29,339 nucleotides of DNA, taken from positions 1 to 29,339 of IMG/VR virus record IMGVR_UViG_3300043466_000271; one strand, 5' to 3'. The notes beneath the pieces were generated by a model that saw only the letters and a list, made by a program, of their open reading frames with translations, ran no database searches and had not been told where the DNA came from. Positions 15,001 through 23,377 of the stretch are shown here, one piece after another; within the stretch, counting starts at the first letter, position 1, and every line of letters begins with the position of its first letter. This stretch comes from a virus. Made by a program: the position numbers and the translations under genes.

Positions 15001-16930
15001 GGAAGCCTTGACTGGTCTGATTGAGCAGGCTATTGCCAAAAACGGACGCAAGGTTGTTATTGATGGGGTCGAAGAAACCTTTACTGGCGATGTCAAGGCT
15101 GCTGCTAAGGTCTTCACGGAGCGTCTGATCAGCATTGCCAAGTCCACCGAGAATGCTCCTATGACCGAGCAGGATCAGGAACTGGTGGAGGCCCTTGGGG
15201 ATCTTCTTGGCCCCCTGAAGGCTAAGACTGGCAGTAGGACCCCCTTTGGTCGTTCTCGCATTCTGCTGGACGAGTCGGCTGAGATTTCCACTACTGGTGA
15301 CTTGTTGGGTAACGGGCGGAACAACCTGTCTCTGGCGGACCTGTTTGATGACGATCTGCCCAAGGTCTTCCGGAAGTACATCACTTCAGTCATGGGGGCC
15401 GTCAACGAGCGTCGGTTGATCAACGGATTTAACGACTACTTGGCTGCAAACGGCTTCAAGGGACCCAAGAAGGTAGTTGATGGGGTCGAGGTTCAAGAGC
15501 CGCTGAAGGTCAGCACCATCAACGAGATGCTCGATACGGCTCGTAAACTTGGTGGTGCAGTCGAAGAGGGACATCTTGAGGGCCTGAAGGAAGTCATTGC
15601 CGCCCTGCGGTATGAACCTATCTACTCAGGAGCCCCCAAGTTTGGTGACAAGGCCATGTCCTTGTTCATGCAGTATGGGTACCTGACTACTGGTGGTCAA
15701 TTCGGCCTTGCAGCCATCAGCGAAGTTGCCCGTATTGTCGGTACCTTGGGAGTCCGCAGGACCTTCACGCAGTTGCCTGTGTTGGCTGAAATGATTGCCA
15801 ACTACAAGAACCTCGATCGTCCTGCTCAGAACTTTGCATCCTTCTTGGACGCTTGGTTCTCACCCTCCACCGACCGTCTGCGGCGAACCTTCATGGACCC
15901 CTTGGGGTCTACTGAGTACACCGGACCGTTCCAGAATGCCGTGCGTGGGGCCACAAACCTGATGTCGGACATCTCTGGTCTGGCTCCGATTACCAGTTTT
16001 ACCCAGCAGTTGACGGCGGCTACGGCCCTCCAGCATCTGTTTGAGTTGGGTTCTGGAGCCCTCAAGAAGGGTCTGGATGTTGGGGCCATCCGTAGCCTAG
16101 GTCTTGAGCCCGATGAATACAAGAAGTTGGCTGAGTGGGTGGCCTCTAACGCCGAACTCAAGGACGGGTTCTTGGGCAAGCGCGTTGTTGGCTTGAAGAA
16201 CATGGATGCTGTCGAGATGGATCAACTGAAGAAGTTTGTGGATCGCATGGTCCGCACCCGCATTCAGGATGTTCCAACTCGGGGCGACTTCCATAAGATG
16301 GCATTCACTTGGTGGGGCCGTCTAGTTACTCAGTTCTCCACTTTCAATATGAAGGGCATCGACAACTTCTTGATCCAGAATGCTGGACGAGTCAAGCAGG
16401 GTGGTGGACTTCAGGTAGCCAAGGAAATCACGGCTACCGCCATGCTTGCGGGCCTGATTGGCTACGGGCGCAACTACGCTGACTGGTGGTCCTTCAAGCA
16501 GTCTAGGAACTACGAGGAAGCCAAGAAGCGCGAAGAACTGTTGACCCTTGAGGGAGTTGTTCGCGGATCGTTCTCTGGACCTTCGGAAATGTTCCTGTTG
16601 ACCAAGGGGGCCGATGCTATGTGGGGTCTGGTCGATAAGGACCCCCTGTTTGCTCCCTATCGATATTCGGGCCTGAGTGCCTTTGGCTTCCCCGGCGAAA
16701 CCACCATCAGGAACGCTACTGGAGTCATTAATGATGCCAAGGGAGCCTTGATCGGTAAGCCGCTTGGGCTGGATATTGAACGACAGATAACCAGTAAGAC
16801 GGTCCACATGGGCCGTATGCTGTTGCCACTCCAGAATATGCCGGGTATCAAACAGTACCTAAATATTCTGGAAACTGAAATCTCGGATGAGTACAACCTG
16901 AATCGCCGTCAACCACGATCTTCGGACTGA
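12089..16930 (+). CDS. Internal virion protein D (gp16-like ejection protein) with embedded ADP-ribosyltransferase-like domain
   Basis: A 1613-aa protein, the largest in the window and longer than T7 gp16 (1318 aa). Residues about 145-290 contain several hydrophobic Gly/Ala segments. Residues 354-384 (YDEAVRRGDMETAQQLVDEAA) and 386-510 (GYHTT, FKEFDPERS, GEFWFS, then FVVFSPDQIKFADPV) match the layout of ADP-ribosyltransferase domains in phage polyvalent proteins, with His389 in the first motif. A basic linker (about 700-770) precedes a long helical C-terminal part typical of gp16, ending in VHMGRMLLPLQNMPGIKQYLN. I see no N-terminal lytic transglycosylase motif like that of T7 gp16. The protein would be ejected with the DNA and span the inner membrane. 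Confidence 0.88.
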   Translation: MAELTFSSPIFTQSAEEMAAERAILNRDGIYDPNFEMLTSDARERYLSGAVQSGMGSAIYQTVEGIYDWFSDEIKDPLNFSSINEVGPGSPVTYSMGNNKEGLQRDLDTIPAKHWQYVLSAPSYNEYQDRLEFVRRGMPQAQASTIGLATGLVADIGVMALGGYLAEPIALAGLGTRTTMAGKVASRSFGSYGAQPVAAAAAEAANAVSRLSLGARYTAVGVGEEVVYQFARQGLDPLYDPSFGEVVQNMVLSGSAAGLIGGVAFGRRFVADQIEEAAQGFYRQGQAILPGGFEINYTPFAFQSAAYADQALASATARTADEALQEGAEAGFKEWNELPQELPTSSGVAPTLGRDAKYDEAVRRGDMETAQQLVDEAAQEGGYTLSGYHTTANQFKEFDPERSTVWGEFWFSAEPNAGQMGEAATRTVRVYVRPGKVGTGGEALRQRRIRLINDEGVTIRGEEAQKAVSDYEYNTVTFDQFQGVGSDSGKAFVVFSPDQIKFADPVIYDEAGKPIPLSKRFGVGASGRATQPVQTSPMFTGAQRAAFEVSLATGVQPTVDTFKAIGRAMVTAARTSRGGGFAFNKRFWEALSDELGEEVASKFRPLQQRSVINGADKRFDSLYEREFLVDDVWSLFNTGRWRSVQDAPNSLVFRVLDEIRSRGGTVTRQVVNEVVNDLRELAKNPPTRTNAKGRVVVDTYGRKAAVIEIINKRTGAVEVGSASTVARRKGRTTKPIDLPESVLKRLSATATSKTVRAAAVAGGPDTGGSPPTITSTPGTFDGVPKQLSTWFTERIPLISPLLNQAARAMESENGAVRLIASLAFNARRATGAATKYTIFEAGSQILHSTMFTFMRGYRNSFVRFAMGRGTEDIAENAGTLLDNWKYAFGNKDLRLQFNRRIMKQMRSGNFDDTVSAVNDAARGFKEIFEKVHNIAFEAGVAGFTKSAVVNYVPRLWRFDMIRRLATTSEGTEALTGLIEQAIAKNGRKVVIDGVEETFTGDVKAAAKVFTERLISIAKSTENAPMTEQDQELVEALGDLLGPLKAKTGSRTPFGRSRILLDESAEISTTGDLLGNGRNNLSLADLFDDDLPKVFRKYITSVMGAVNERRLINGFNDYLAANGFKGPKKVVDGVEVQEPLKVSTINEMLDTARKLGGAVEEGHLEGLKEVIAALRYEPIYSGAPKFGDKAMSLFMQYGYLTTGGQFGLAAISEVARIVGTLGVRRTFTQLPVLAEMIANYKNLDRPAQNFASFLDAWFSPSTDRLRRTFMDPLGSTEYTGPFQNAVRGATNLMSDISGLAPITSFTQQLTAATALQHLFELGSGALKKGLDVGAIRSLGLEPDEYKKLAEWVASNAELKDGFLGKRVVGLKNMDAVEMDQLKKFVDRMVRTRIQDVPTRGDFHKMAFTWWGRLVTQFSTFNMKGIDNFLIQNAGRVKQGGGLQVAKEITATAMLAGLIGYGRNYADWWSFKQSRNYEEAKKREELLTLEGVVRGSFSGPSEMFLLTKGADAMWGLVDKDPLFAPYRYSGLSAFGFPGETTIRNATGVINDAKGALIGKPLGLDIERQITSKTVHMGRMLLPLQNMPGIKQYLNILETEISDEYNLNRRQPRSSD
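13151..13630 (+). other. Predicted ART-PolyVal-like domain inside the gp16-type protein
   Basis: This stretch codes for residues about 354-514. It consists of a helical lead-in (DEAVRRGDMETAQQLVDEAA), the strand with SGYHTT (His389), a Phe/Asp-rich loop, the second motif GEFWFSAEP, a beta strand RTVRVYVRPG, a dispensable-looking insert with NDEGVTIRG, and a final strand AFVVFSPDQIK. I know this order from phage polyvalent-protein ADP-ribosyltransferases, which modify host proteins early in infection. The catalytic acid normally in the last motif is not obvious here, so activity is uncertain. The domain is inserted ahead of the conserved C-terminal ejection part. Confidence 0.65.
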
Positions 16931-16948
16931 ATCTAAGGAGCAAAAATT

Positions 16949-18460
16949 ATGGCTAGTTTTGTCCAATACACTTCCACCGCAGGCCAAGTCAATTACTCAA
17001 TCAGCCAAATTGATGGTTGGTTGAGCCCTTCATTTCTGAAGGTTTATATTGACGGAAATCCTCAGCAAGCCAACGCTTACAGCCTTCAAACGATCAACAG
17101 CGTTCCGACGATTGTTCTCAATGCTGCTCCGGCTACTGGAAGTATTGTTCGTGTTGCCCGGGAAACCCCAAGTACCGTTAGTGGTTTCCAGAGTGATGTC
17201 GTTGACTTCCAAGATGCCTCAATTCTGACTGCACAGGACCTAGACAATGCGGTGGTAGGTCTGCTGCATATTACTCAGGAAGGGGCTGATACGGGCTCTG
17301 GAGCCCTTGGACCGACCTTGGACGGTACTGCGTGGGATGCCAATAGCAAGCGTATCACGGCTGTTACATCCCCCTCAGAACCCGGGGATGCAGCCACGAA
17401 AAACTATGTCGATACTTTGGCTTTGTATGGCAAGGCTCAGACGGTTCCACAGACTTGGGAGTTTACGGCTACCGCTGGTCAGACCAACTTCGGTTTGAGT
17501 GTTGAAAGCCCTGAGCCAGTAGGAACTGTGGAAGATATGTATCTTGTCACCGTTGACGGGGTACTGTATGCTCCTGATGAGTATACCTTTAGTGGGGGCA
17601 AGGGTGCCATTTCGCTGGTGTTCGACAGCGGTCTACAGGCTGGTGACAAGGTCTTGATTCGGAACTTCGGCGTGGCCCGGGCTGTAGCCGACGCGATTAC
17701 TCCGGGATCTATTACCGATGTCTACCTTGCGACCGATTCAGTAACTCCCGTAAAAATCGCTGCTGACGCGGTTACCACCGTAAAGATCAACAACCTAGCG
17801 GTTACCGAAACCAAGATTGCCGCTGGTGCGGTCACAAACGCTAAGTTGGGATTGTTGGCTGTTCAGGAAGCCAATATCAGCAACGGAGCAGTAACAAACG
17901 CAAAGATCGGTATTGGCGCGGTTGATACAGACCAGTTGGCAGCGGATGCTGTGACTAATGTCAAGATCGAAGACAACACCATCAGCGTTGGTAAGTTGGC
18001 TACCAGCGTAACCGTGGCGACCCTTGCCGCTCCTGCCGCCGATTTGGCAATGAACGGGAAGAAGATCACGGGATTGGGAACGCCGACCGCAGCGGACGAT
18101 GCAGCCACTAAAGACTATGTGGATACGGCTGGTGGCGGTACTGCGGCTCAGGGTAAAACACTAACCAACTTTCCTGTTGGAACTTACTTGATGGCTAAGG
18201 GTAGTTCTGCAAACGGAGATATTGTTTCAACAAACGAGTTGACGCTTAATGTTGCTTTGAATGCTGCGAACAACACAAACAACGGAGCCCTTAGTGTGGT
18301 TTACTATGTTCACACAGACGCAGCGTATAAGAACTATGTTGTGACCATATCGGCTACGCCTCCCTCCGGAGGTTCTGGGCCCCTGTCTGGAACTTGGGTA
18401 CCGCGTGGTATTACAGATAACACCTTGACTACTCAAGTTTTGCTTCAGAGGATCGCCTAA
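16949..18460 (+). CDS. Tail fibre / adaptor protein with gp17-type N-terminus
   Basis: A 503-aa protein with a strong AAGGAG ribosome binding site. Residues 1-155 match the T7 gp17 N-terminal virion-attachment domain (QYTSTAGQVNYSISQIDGWL, IVRVARETP, LTAQDLDNAVVGLLHITQE). Residues 170-248 form a second, similar beta module (WEFTATAGQTNFGL ... VDGVLYAPDEYTF). Residues 250-345 are repeats of the type AVT-x2-KI-x3-AV. The element DAATKNYVD (about 150-158) recurs as DAATKDYVD (about 386-394), a common phage fibre motif that flanks repeats. The C-terminus is a small beta-rich tip. It probably anchors the spike encoded further downstream. Confidence 0.9.
   Translation: MASFVQYTSTAGQVNYSISQIDGWLSPSFLKVYIDGNPQQANAYSLQTINSVPTIVLNAAPATGSIVRVARETPSTVSGFQSDVVDFQDASILTAQDLDNAVVGLLHITQEGADTGSGALGPTLDGTAWDANSKRITAVTSPSEPGDAATKNYVDTLALYGKAQTVPQTWEFTATAGQTNFGLSVESPEPVGTVEDMYLVTVDGVLYAPDEYTFSGGKGAISLVFDSGLQAGDKVLIRNFGVARAVADAITPGSITDVYLATDSVTPVKIAADAVTTVKINNLAVTETKIAAGAVTNAKLGLLAVQEANISNGAVTNAKIGIGAVDTDQLAADAVTNVKIEDNTISVGKLATSVTVATLAAPAADLAMNGKKITGLGTPTAADDAATKDYVDTAGGGTAAQGKTLTNFPVGTYLMAKGSSANGDIVSTNELTLNVALNAANNTNNGALSVVYYVHTDAAYKNYVVTISATPPSGGSGPLSGTWVPRGITDNTLTTQVLLQRIA
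17683..17998 (+). repeat. Coding repeats of the AVT-x-x-KI type in the tail fibre
   Basis: About seven imperfect 10-15-residue units follow one another (for example SVTPVKIAADAVTTVKINNL, AVTNAKLGLL, AVTNAKIGIG, AVTNVKIEDN). Such repeats form a triple-stranded beta shaft in fibre trimers. Number and order of units often vary between related phages. Confidence 0.75.
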
Positions 18461-18690
18461 TGCACTCCCATGACGCTCCGGAAATTATGCTGGCGATTGG
18501 CCGTCTTGAGGGCAAAGTGGATGCGCTACTACAGATGCAGCGTATTCAAGAGGATCAAATCAAGATTCACGAAGAGCGTATTCGGGATCTAGAGCATTCC
18601 AAGTCGTTCACTATGGGTATTGCCGCTACCGTGGGGGCAATCGTGTCTTTCTCTGTTCATTTGGTTTTCAAACTCGTTTCACAAGGATAA
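18460..18690 (+). CDS. Coiled-coil plus C-terminal membrane anchor protein (XhlA-like layout)
   Basis: A 76-aa protein coupled to the fibre gene by TAATG. Residues 8-50 form an amphipathic coiled coil (EIMLAIGRLEGKVDALLQMQ, then EERIRDLEHSK), and residues about 52-72 form one hydrophobic membrane segment. This is the layout of XhlA-type haemolysin/holin-accessory proteins, and T7 has its holin gene (17.5) at the same place after the fibre gene. A role in lysis is plausible but not shown; a membrane-anchored accessory of another kind is possible. Confidence 0.7.
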   Translation: MHSHDAPEIMLAIGRLEGKVDALLQMQRIQEDQIKIHEERIRDLEHSKSFTMGIAATVGAIVSFSVHLVFKLVSQG

Positions 18691-18695
18691 AAACA

Positions 18696-19034
18696 ATGTA
18701 TGTCACTAAGGTGCTTACCGACGCTACGGTCGCCGCTAGCAAGGTTTCTTCCAATGTCTACACCGCCCGTGAGCGTCCTGACCAGTTTGGTCTTGCCGTG
18801 ATCAAGCACGACGGGGCTAAGTTTTCCGCCAGCACCGCTTGCGCCACCATCGAAGGCTCGTTCGACAACACGACTTGGTTTGTGATCGACTCCTGCAAGG
18901 ACACCGACGCTGAATATGCCAACGACCTCAATGGCAACAACAACTGGTGTAAGGTCGTTGCGCTGGCCCCGTATATGCGGATCAGCGTGATCAACGGCGG
19001 CTCCAAGGTGTTCAACGCTTGGTTTGCTGAGTAA
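18696..19034 (+). CDS. Small beta-rich protein, probably structural
   Basis: A 112-aa protein with an AAGGA ribosome binding site just upstream. The sequence is beta-rich with ATIEGSFDNTTWFVIDSC (about residues 50-67) and ends in LAPYMRISVINGGSKVFNAWF. I know comparable single-domain beta-sandwich proteins from phage structural gene clusters, where they decorate virions or fibres, but I cannot name a family. Its place between two receptor-binding genes favours a role in the tail or fibre. Confidence 0.6.
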   Translation: MYVTKVLTDATVAASKVSSNVYTARERPDQFGLAVIKHDGAKFSASTACATIEGSFDNTTWFVIDSCKDTDAEYANDLNGNNNWCKVVALAPYMRISVINGGSKVFNAWFAE

Positions 19035-19072
19035 AGCATAGTCAGTAAACTCAACAACGGGAAAACAAATAA

Positions 19073-20749
19073 ATGTCAAAGCGAACACGATCAACCGTTA
19101 TTGTAAAGAAAACTTTTTCAGGTGTCTCTTCTCTTGCTGGCCCGGCTATTTACGGAAGTTCTCGCCCAGCGCGATTCGTCAAAGACCTTGCTAGCGGTGC
19201 CGATTCTCTCGACATCGTTGTGATTGGGGACAGCAACACCGGATCTGCACAGGTCGGAATGTGGGGATACCAAGGTGGATTCAGTCAAGCAATGCTTGAA
19301 CTTGGCTGGCTGTGTTATGGCCTTCCCATTTTCCCGACTATGAATGGGCTGTCCGCCGAGAGTGCTGCGACTGGCGGTTGGAATTGCAGCGCGTTCTTGT
19401 ATGCACCAACGGGGAACTTGGCAAGCGGCAATCGGAGCGGCGGGGCTACGGCATATGAGGCATGGACTCCCGGATCTGTGGCCACGGTGACCATCTCGCA
19501 GGCCAGCCCGGGTGTCGTGACATATACGGGTCATGGTTTGACGGCTGGTGCGCCATTCTATCTGACGACTAGCGGTAGTTTGCCGACAGGTTTGACTGCT
19601 GGTTTTACTTATTATGTTGCAAGTGTTACTGGAGTGGACACGTTTACACTTGCGTCTACACCGGACGGGTCCGCAATCGCCACAACGAGCGCAGGCAGCG
19701 GAACGCACACAATTCAGACTTGTCCGTGGATTCGATACGGTAGCGCAACCGCAACTCCTCCCGCGAAGGACGATTGGGCATACATCGCAAGCGGTTCATA
19801 CTCACAAAACTACAACGCGGTGGAAATGAATGTTGGCCACCCTCTATGGGATACAAACCTGACTCTGTGGCATCGCGTAAGATACGGTACGTTCACGGCA
19901 GCAGGAGGATCGTTTCAGGCGCGTTCGCGTGCCTATGACGGCAGCCCGGTGTACGCAAGCGGTTCTGTGCAGAGCACGCAGGGCGCAGCGTATTCGTTCG
20001 GTACTTACGAGTATTCGTTCAGCCTAACGGGGTCACCCGAAACCATGCACTCATCATGGAGCGGCGGTGCTGGCGGCGCGGTCGGCCCGTGCGCGATCCA
20101 TTCACACACCATCTACTGCAAGCGCAAGGGTTGGTCCGTGACGAGTCACGGGTATATGGCTGGCTACGACAGCGCGTCCATCAACCAAGTTGTCTCGTCT
20201 ATCGGTTCAACTTTGTTGCAAACCCACCTGCAAGAGTTGCGTGAACGGCAAATTGCGGCTGGGGGAAGTGGTCGGGTGTTGTTGGTGACGCATAGCGGAA
20301 TCAACGGCAATGAGTCTGCCAATGCGTGGACATCGTGTCACTCCTCAATCTGGAATACATACAAGACGGCGTGGGCCGCGCTGGGATATCCAGCGTCTGA
20401 TCTTGCCATCGTGTCGTTTGTTGGTGTTCCTGCCAACGCAGCCGACACTAGTAATACCGGGTCAAGCGGAAATCTTGTTGCAGTCCGGGCGGCAGCGAAT
20501 CTTTTGCCGCAATCCAATCCCGACATGACGGTCATTGATATCAAGAAACTGATGCCGTACTCCCGTGCATTGATTGGTGTTGGCAACGGTCGCTCGTATT
20601 ACCAGCGGACGAACAACCTGCCAAATGCCGGATCGGACGTCACCGTCCACCTGTCAGGTGGGATTTATACGGGATCAACTAGAGATACATCGGACGGGTA
20701 TACGGTCGTGGCACATGAAATTCTTGCCGTGTTGCAATCAATCGTGTAA
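19073..20749 (+). CDS. Tailspike/fibre with SGNH-type esterase domain
   Basis: A 558-aa protein. IVVIGDSNTG places the SGNH nucleophile at Ser54; SGINGNES (about residue 410) supplies the G-x-N block; and DVTVHLS near the end supplies Asp522 and His526. The hydrolase is interrupted by a long insertion. Residues about 139-212 are a beta domain with YTGHGLTAGAPFYLTTSG and LPTGLTAGFTYYV, a module common in phage fibres. Such enzymes remove acetyl or other ester groups from host capsule or O-antigen. The N-terminus is short and basic, so it may attach through the gp17-like adaptor. Base composition seems less G-rich in codon third positions than in neighbouring genes, in line with exchange of spike genes. 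Confidence 0.85.
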   Translation: MSKRTRSTVIVKKTFSGVSSLAGPAIYGSSRPARFVKDLASGADSLDIVVIGDSNTGSAQVGMWGYQGGFSQAMLELGWLCYGLPIFPTMNGLSAESAATGGWNCSAFLYAPTGNLASGNRSGGATAYEAWTPGSVATVTISQASPGVVTYTGHGLTAGAPFYLTTSGSLPTGLTAGFTYYVASVTGVDTFTLASTPDGSAIATTSAGSGTHTIQTCPWIRYGSATATPPAKDDWAYIASGSYSQNYNAVEMNVGHPLWDTNLTLWHRVRYGTFTAAGGSFQARSRAYDGSPVYASGSVQSTQGAAYSFGTYEYSFSLTGSPETMHSSWSGGAGGAVGPCAIHSHTIYCKRKGWSVTSHGYMAGYDSASINQVVSSIGSTLLQTHLQELRERQIAAGGSGRVLLVTHSGINGNESANAWTSCHSSIWNTYKTAWAALGYPASDLAIVSFVGVPANAADTSNTGSSGNLVAVRAAANLLPQSNPDMTVIDIKKLMPYSRALIGVGNGRSYYQRTNNLPNAGSDVTVHLSGGIYTGSTRDTSDGYTVVAHEILAVLQSIV

Positions 20750-20760
20750 AGATTACCCCC

Positions 20761-20967
20761 ATGAACAAAGACATCCTTGAAGCAATCCACTCGGCTCTTG
20801 CTCAAGAGTTGCTGCGAAAGATCCAGAACGGGGATGCGACCCCCTCGGATCTTAGCGTTGCCCGTCAGTTCCTCAAGGACAACGGCATTGATGCGGCTCC
20901 TGATGCCTCGCAGCCCATGCTGAATCTCGCCAAGATCATGCCCTTTGACGAAGAAGAAGCCGCTTGA
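20761..20967 (+). CDS. Terminase small subunit (gp18-like)
   Basis: A 68-aa protein that ends within the start of the large terminase gene (TTGA overlap). The sequence LEAIHSALAQELLRKIQNGDATPSDLSVARQFLKDNGID is the pattern of phage small terminases of the short T7-like type, with an acidic C-terminus (MPFDEEEAA). It is shorter than T7 gp18 (89 aa). It recognises or regulates DNA cutting and stimulates the large subunit ATPase. Confidence 0.88.
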   Translation: MNKDILEAIHSALAQELLRKIQNGDATPSDLSVARQFLKDNGIDAAPDASQPMLNLAKIMPFDEEEAA

Positions 20968-22619
20968 GTGAACTAGAACGCAAACTGAAGGACTTCAGGA
21001 ACTTCGTCTATCTGGCGTGGGACCATCTTGGGCTACCAGAGCCCACCCCTATCCAGTTGGACATCTCCAAGTACCTACATAAGGGCCCCCGTAGGCGTGT
21101 CGTACAGGCATTCCGTGGGGTAGGCAAGAGTTGGCTTACTAGTGCCTATGTGGTCTTCAGGTTGCTGCATGATCCCAAGTTGAATGTGCTGGTGGTGTCT
21201 GCCTCAAAGCAACGAGCAGATGACTTCAGTACCTTTACCCTGAGACTGATCAACGAAATTCCCATTTGCCAGCATCTCCGGCCTAGGGATGATCAGCGTA
21301 ACTCCAAGATTGCCTTCGATGTGGGCCCTGCTCCGGCCTCTCAGGCCCCTAGTGTTGTTTCTAAGGGAATCACAAGCCAGATCACGGGCAGTCGTGCTGA
21401 CCTGATCATTGCCGACGATGTCGAATCGTTGAATAATTCTGCGACTTTCCTGATGAGGGACAAGTTGCAGAGTGCCATTGCTGAGTTTGAAGCAGTTCTC
21501 AAACCCGGAGGGGAGGTGATCTATCTAGGTACGCCGCAGACCGAACAGTCGATCTACCACGGTCTGCATGAAAAGGGCTATGACACCCGTGTCTGGCCCG
21601 CTAGGTACCCCGATTCCCGCCTCAAGACGGCCTTTGGGGACAAACTGGCTCCCATGCTTCGGGATGGCGAGGAAGGCGGCCCAACGGATCCTAGGCGGTT
21701 TAACGCCATGGACCTGATGGAGCGTGAAGCCAGTTACGGACGCACCGGGTTTGCCCTCCAGTTCATGCTGGATTCGACCCTGAGTGACGCAGACAGGTAC
21801 CCGCTCAAGTTGAGCGACCTGATTGTCTTTGGTCTGAACCCAGAGAACGCTCCTGAGAAGCCTGTCTGGGCTATGAACCCCAGCAACATCGTCAAGGACA
21901 TTCCTTGCGTTGGGTTTAATGGAGATCGGTACTACAGCCCCATGGATATGCAGGGCAAGTGGGTGCCGTATTCGGGCAGCATCATGGCTATTGACCCCTC
22001 GGGTCGTGGCGATAACGAGACTGCTTATGCGGTTGTCAAGATGCTGAACGGATTTCTGTATGTCACGGACGCTGGTGGCTTGACTGGAGGTTACGACCAG
22101 ACAACCATGGAGCGTCTGGTTGGTATTGCCAAGACCCAAGCGGTGAACAAGATCATCGTGGAATCGAACTTTGGCGACGGTATGTTTACCGAACTGCTGA
22201 AGCCGTATCTGATGAAGTCGTACCCCTGCACGGTTGAAGAGGTGCGGCATAACACCCAGAAGGAACGCCGGATCGTTGACACCTTGGAACCCGTTATGTG
22301 CCAGCACAGGCTGGTCATTGACACCAATGTGATCCGGTCTGACTATGAGTCAACCAAGAAATACGCCTCAGAGAAGGCACTTCAGTACAGCCTGCTGTGG
22401 CAGATGTCACGAATTACCCGGGTCCGCAAGGCTTTGGCCTACGATGACCGACTGGATGTTCTGGCAATGGCCGTGGGGTTCTGGACTGAAATGATGGCTC
22501 AGGATGCCCAGAGTAAGATTACTCAGCGTCGTGAGGAAGAGTTGGATCGTGAACTAGAACGGTTTATGGAACACGCTGTCGGGCGTAAGCCCAGAGGTGA
22601 CACATGGATGAGCCTGTGA
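20964..22619 (+). CDS. Terminase large subunit (gp19 family, packaging ATPase-nuclease)
   Basis: A 551-aa packaging motor. The Walker A is FRGVGKS (Gly52-Ser56) and the Walker B is LIIADDVES (Asp151-Asp152). The RNase H-like nuclease domain starts with IMAIDPSGRGDNE (Asp344), continues with IIVESNFGDGMF, and closes with YDDRLDVLAMA (Asp495, Asp498). The start is TTG at 20964, overlapping the stop of the small subunit gene; there is no better ATG before the conserved N-terminus. T7 gp19 is 586 aa. It cuts concatemers and drives DNA through the portal. Confidence 0.95.
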   Translation: MSELERKLKDFRNFVYLAWDHLGLPEPTPIQLDISKYLHKGPRRRVVQAFRGVGKSWLTSAYVVFRLLHDPKLNVLVVSASKQRADDFSTFTLRLINEIPICQHLRPRDDQRNSKIAFDVGPAPASQAPSVVSKGITSQITGSRADLIIADDVESLNNSATFLMRDKLQSAIAEFEAVLKPGGEVIYLGTPQTEQSIYHGLHEKGYDTRVWPARYPDSRLKTAFGDKLAPMLRDGEEGGPTDPRRFNAMDLMEREASYGRTGFALQFMLDSTLSDADRYPLKLSDLIVFGLNPENAPEKPVWAMNPSNIVKDIPCVGFNGDRYYSPMDMQGKWVPYSGSIMAIDPSGRGDNETAYAVVKMLNGFLYVTDAGGLTGGYDQTTMERLVGIAKTQAVNKIIVESNFGDGMFTELLKPYLMKSYPCTVEEVRHNTQKERRIVDTLEPVMCQHRLVIDTNVIRSDYESTKKYASEKALQYSLLWQMSRITRVRKALAYDDRLDVLAMAVGFWTEMMAQDAQSKITQRREEELDRELERFMEHAVGRKPRGDTWMSL

Positions 22620-22795
22620 CTGAGTGGTCTTTGAACCTGACCCATAAGGCTTGCAGAGTTCTGCTTTCTTACGAGGATCACCTAAGAAGCGAACGCTCCC
22701 TAAAGGCATCAACCAAGTTGGCTAAGGCTATGCGTGAGTTGCGTGAGGCCCTGCCCAAGGAACTACTGGAGATGGCAAATGGCAAACCCCTGTAA
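22604..22795 (+). CDS. Small helical protein of unknown function
   Basis: A 63-aa protein overlapping the terminase gene end by 16 bases, with an AGAGGTG ribosome binding site. It is helical and charged (KASTKLAKAMRELREALPKE) with no membrane segment. T7-like phages often have a small gene (19.2, 19.5 region) after the terminase gene; I do not recognise a family here. It overlaps the next gene by 17 bases. Confidence 0.6.
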   Translation: MDEPVTEWSLNLTHKACRVLLSYEDHLRSERSLKASTKLAKAMRELREALPKELLEMANGKPL

Positions 22796-23018
22796 AGGCA
22801 AGAAACTGAATACTCCGTGGCGTACCCCGGGTGGAAACAAGAAGTCCGCCGTGTGCGTCAAGGACGGAGAGAAGACCAAGGTGGTCCGCTTTGGCGACCC
22901 CAAGATGAAGATCAAGAAGCACATCCCGGGTCGTAGGGCCAACTTCAGGGCTAGGCACAACTGCGACAACCCGGGTCCAAAGACCAAGGCACGATACTGG
23001 TCGTGCAGGGCGTGGTGA
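22779..23018 (+). CDS. Small basic Cys-containing protein, DUF6321-like
   Basis: A 79-aa protein. I chose ATG 22779, with GGAGA at 22768-22772 and 6-nt spacing, over the longer frame from 22734, whose extra part is not conserved-looking. Conserved-type blocks are KVVRFGDPKMKIKK (about residues 34-47) and RRANFRARHNCDNPGPKTKA, ending in YWSCRAW. I associate this layout with a phage family of unknown function (DUF6321) that often occurs next to DUF5872 proteins, as here. It has four Cys and a strongly positive charge. Nucleic acid or metal binding is possible but not shown. Confidence 0.7.
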   Translation: MANPCKGKKLNTPWRTPGGNKKSAVCVKDGEKTKVVRFGDPKMKIKKHIPGRRANFRARHNCDNPGPKTKARYWSCRAW

Positions 23019-23021
23019 TCT

Positions 23022-23375
23022 ATGCCCAAGGATGCGTGTTACCGTAAGGTCATGCGGTCGTATGGCAAGTGGTCCGCAAGGGCTGCTCAGGCTACCGCCA
23101 AGTGTCGCAAAGCCAAGGGAGATGTCCGTAAGGGTGAAGCCGGGGCTAACCTGAAGCGTTGGACAGACGAAAAGTGGGTCGATACCCGTACTGGTAAGCC
23201 CTGTGGTGGAGGCGGTAAGAACGAGTATTGCCGACCCAGCCGCAAGATCAGCAAGAAGACCCCCAAGACTGTGGGCGAAATGTCCAAGTCTGAACTGGCC
23301 GCTAAGAAGCGTGAAAAGATGAAGATCGGGATGCGTGGTGCATCTGGTCCCAAAGTGTCCCCTGCAAAGAGGTAA
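23022..23375 (+). CDS. Basic protein of DUF5872 type
   Basis: A 117-aa protein, extremely Lys/Arg-rich. The block DEKWVDTRTGKPCGG...NEYCRPSRKISKKTPKTVGEM (about residues 49-88) is what I know from DUF5872 in phages and large viruses. The N-terminal half (RKVMRSYGKWSARAAQATAKCRKAKG) is basic and helical. Function is unknown in the family. It follows the previous gene by 3 bases. Confidence 0.75.
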   Translation: MPKDACYRKVMRSYGKWSARAAQATAKCRKAKGDVRKGEAGANLKRWTDEKWVDTRTGKPCGGGGKNEYCRPSRKISKKTPKTVGEMSKSELAAKKREKMKIGMRGASGPKVSPAKR

Positions 23376-23377
23376 TC

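Noticed and set aside
21525-22307. 260-codon minus-strand open frame
   Set aside because: Lies opposite the large terminase gene, whose motifs are unmistakable; the antisense translation has no recognisable domain.
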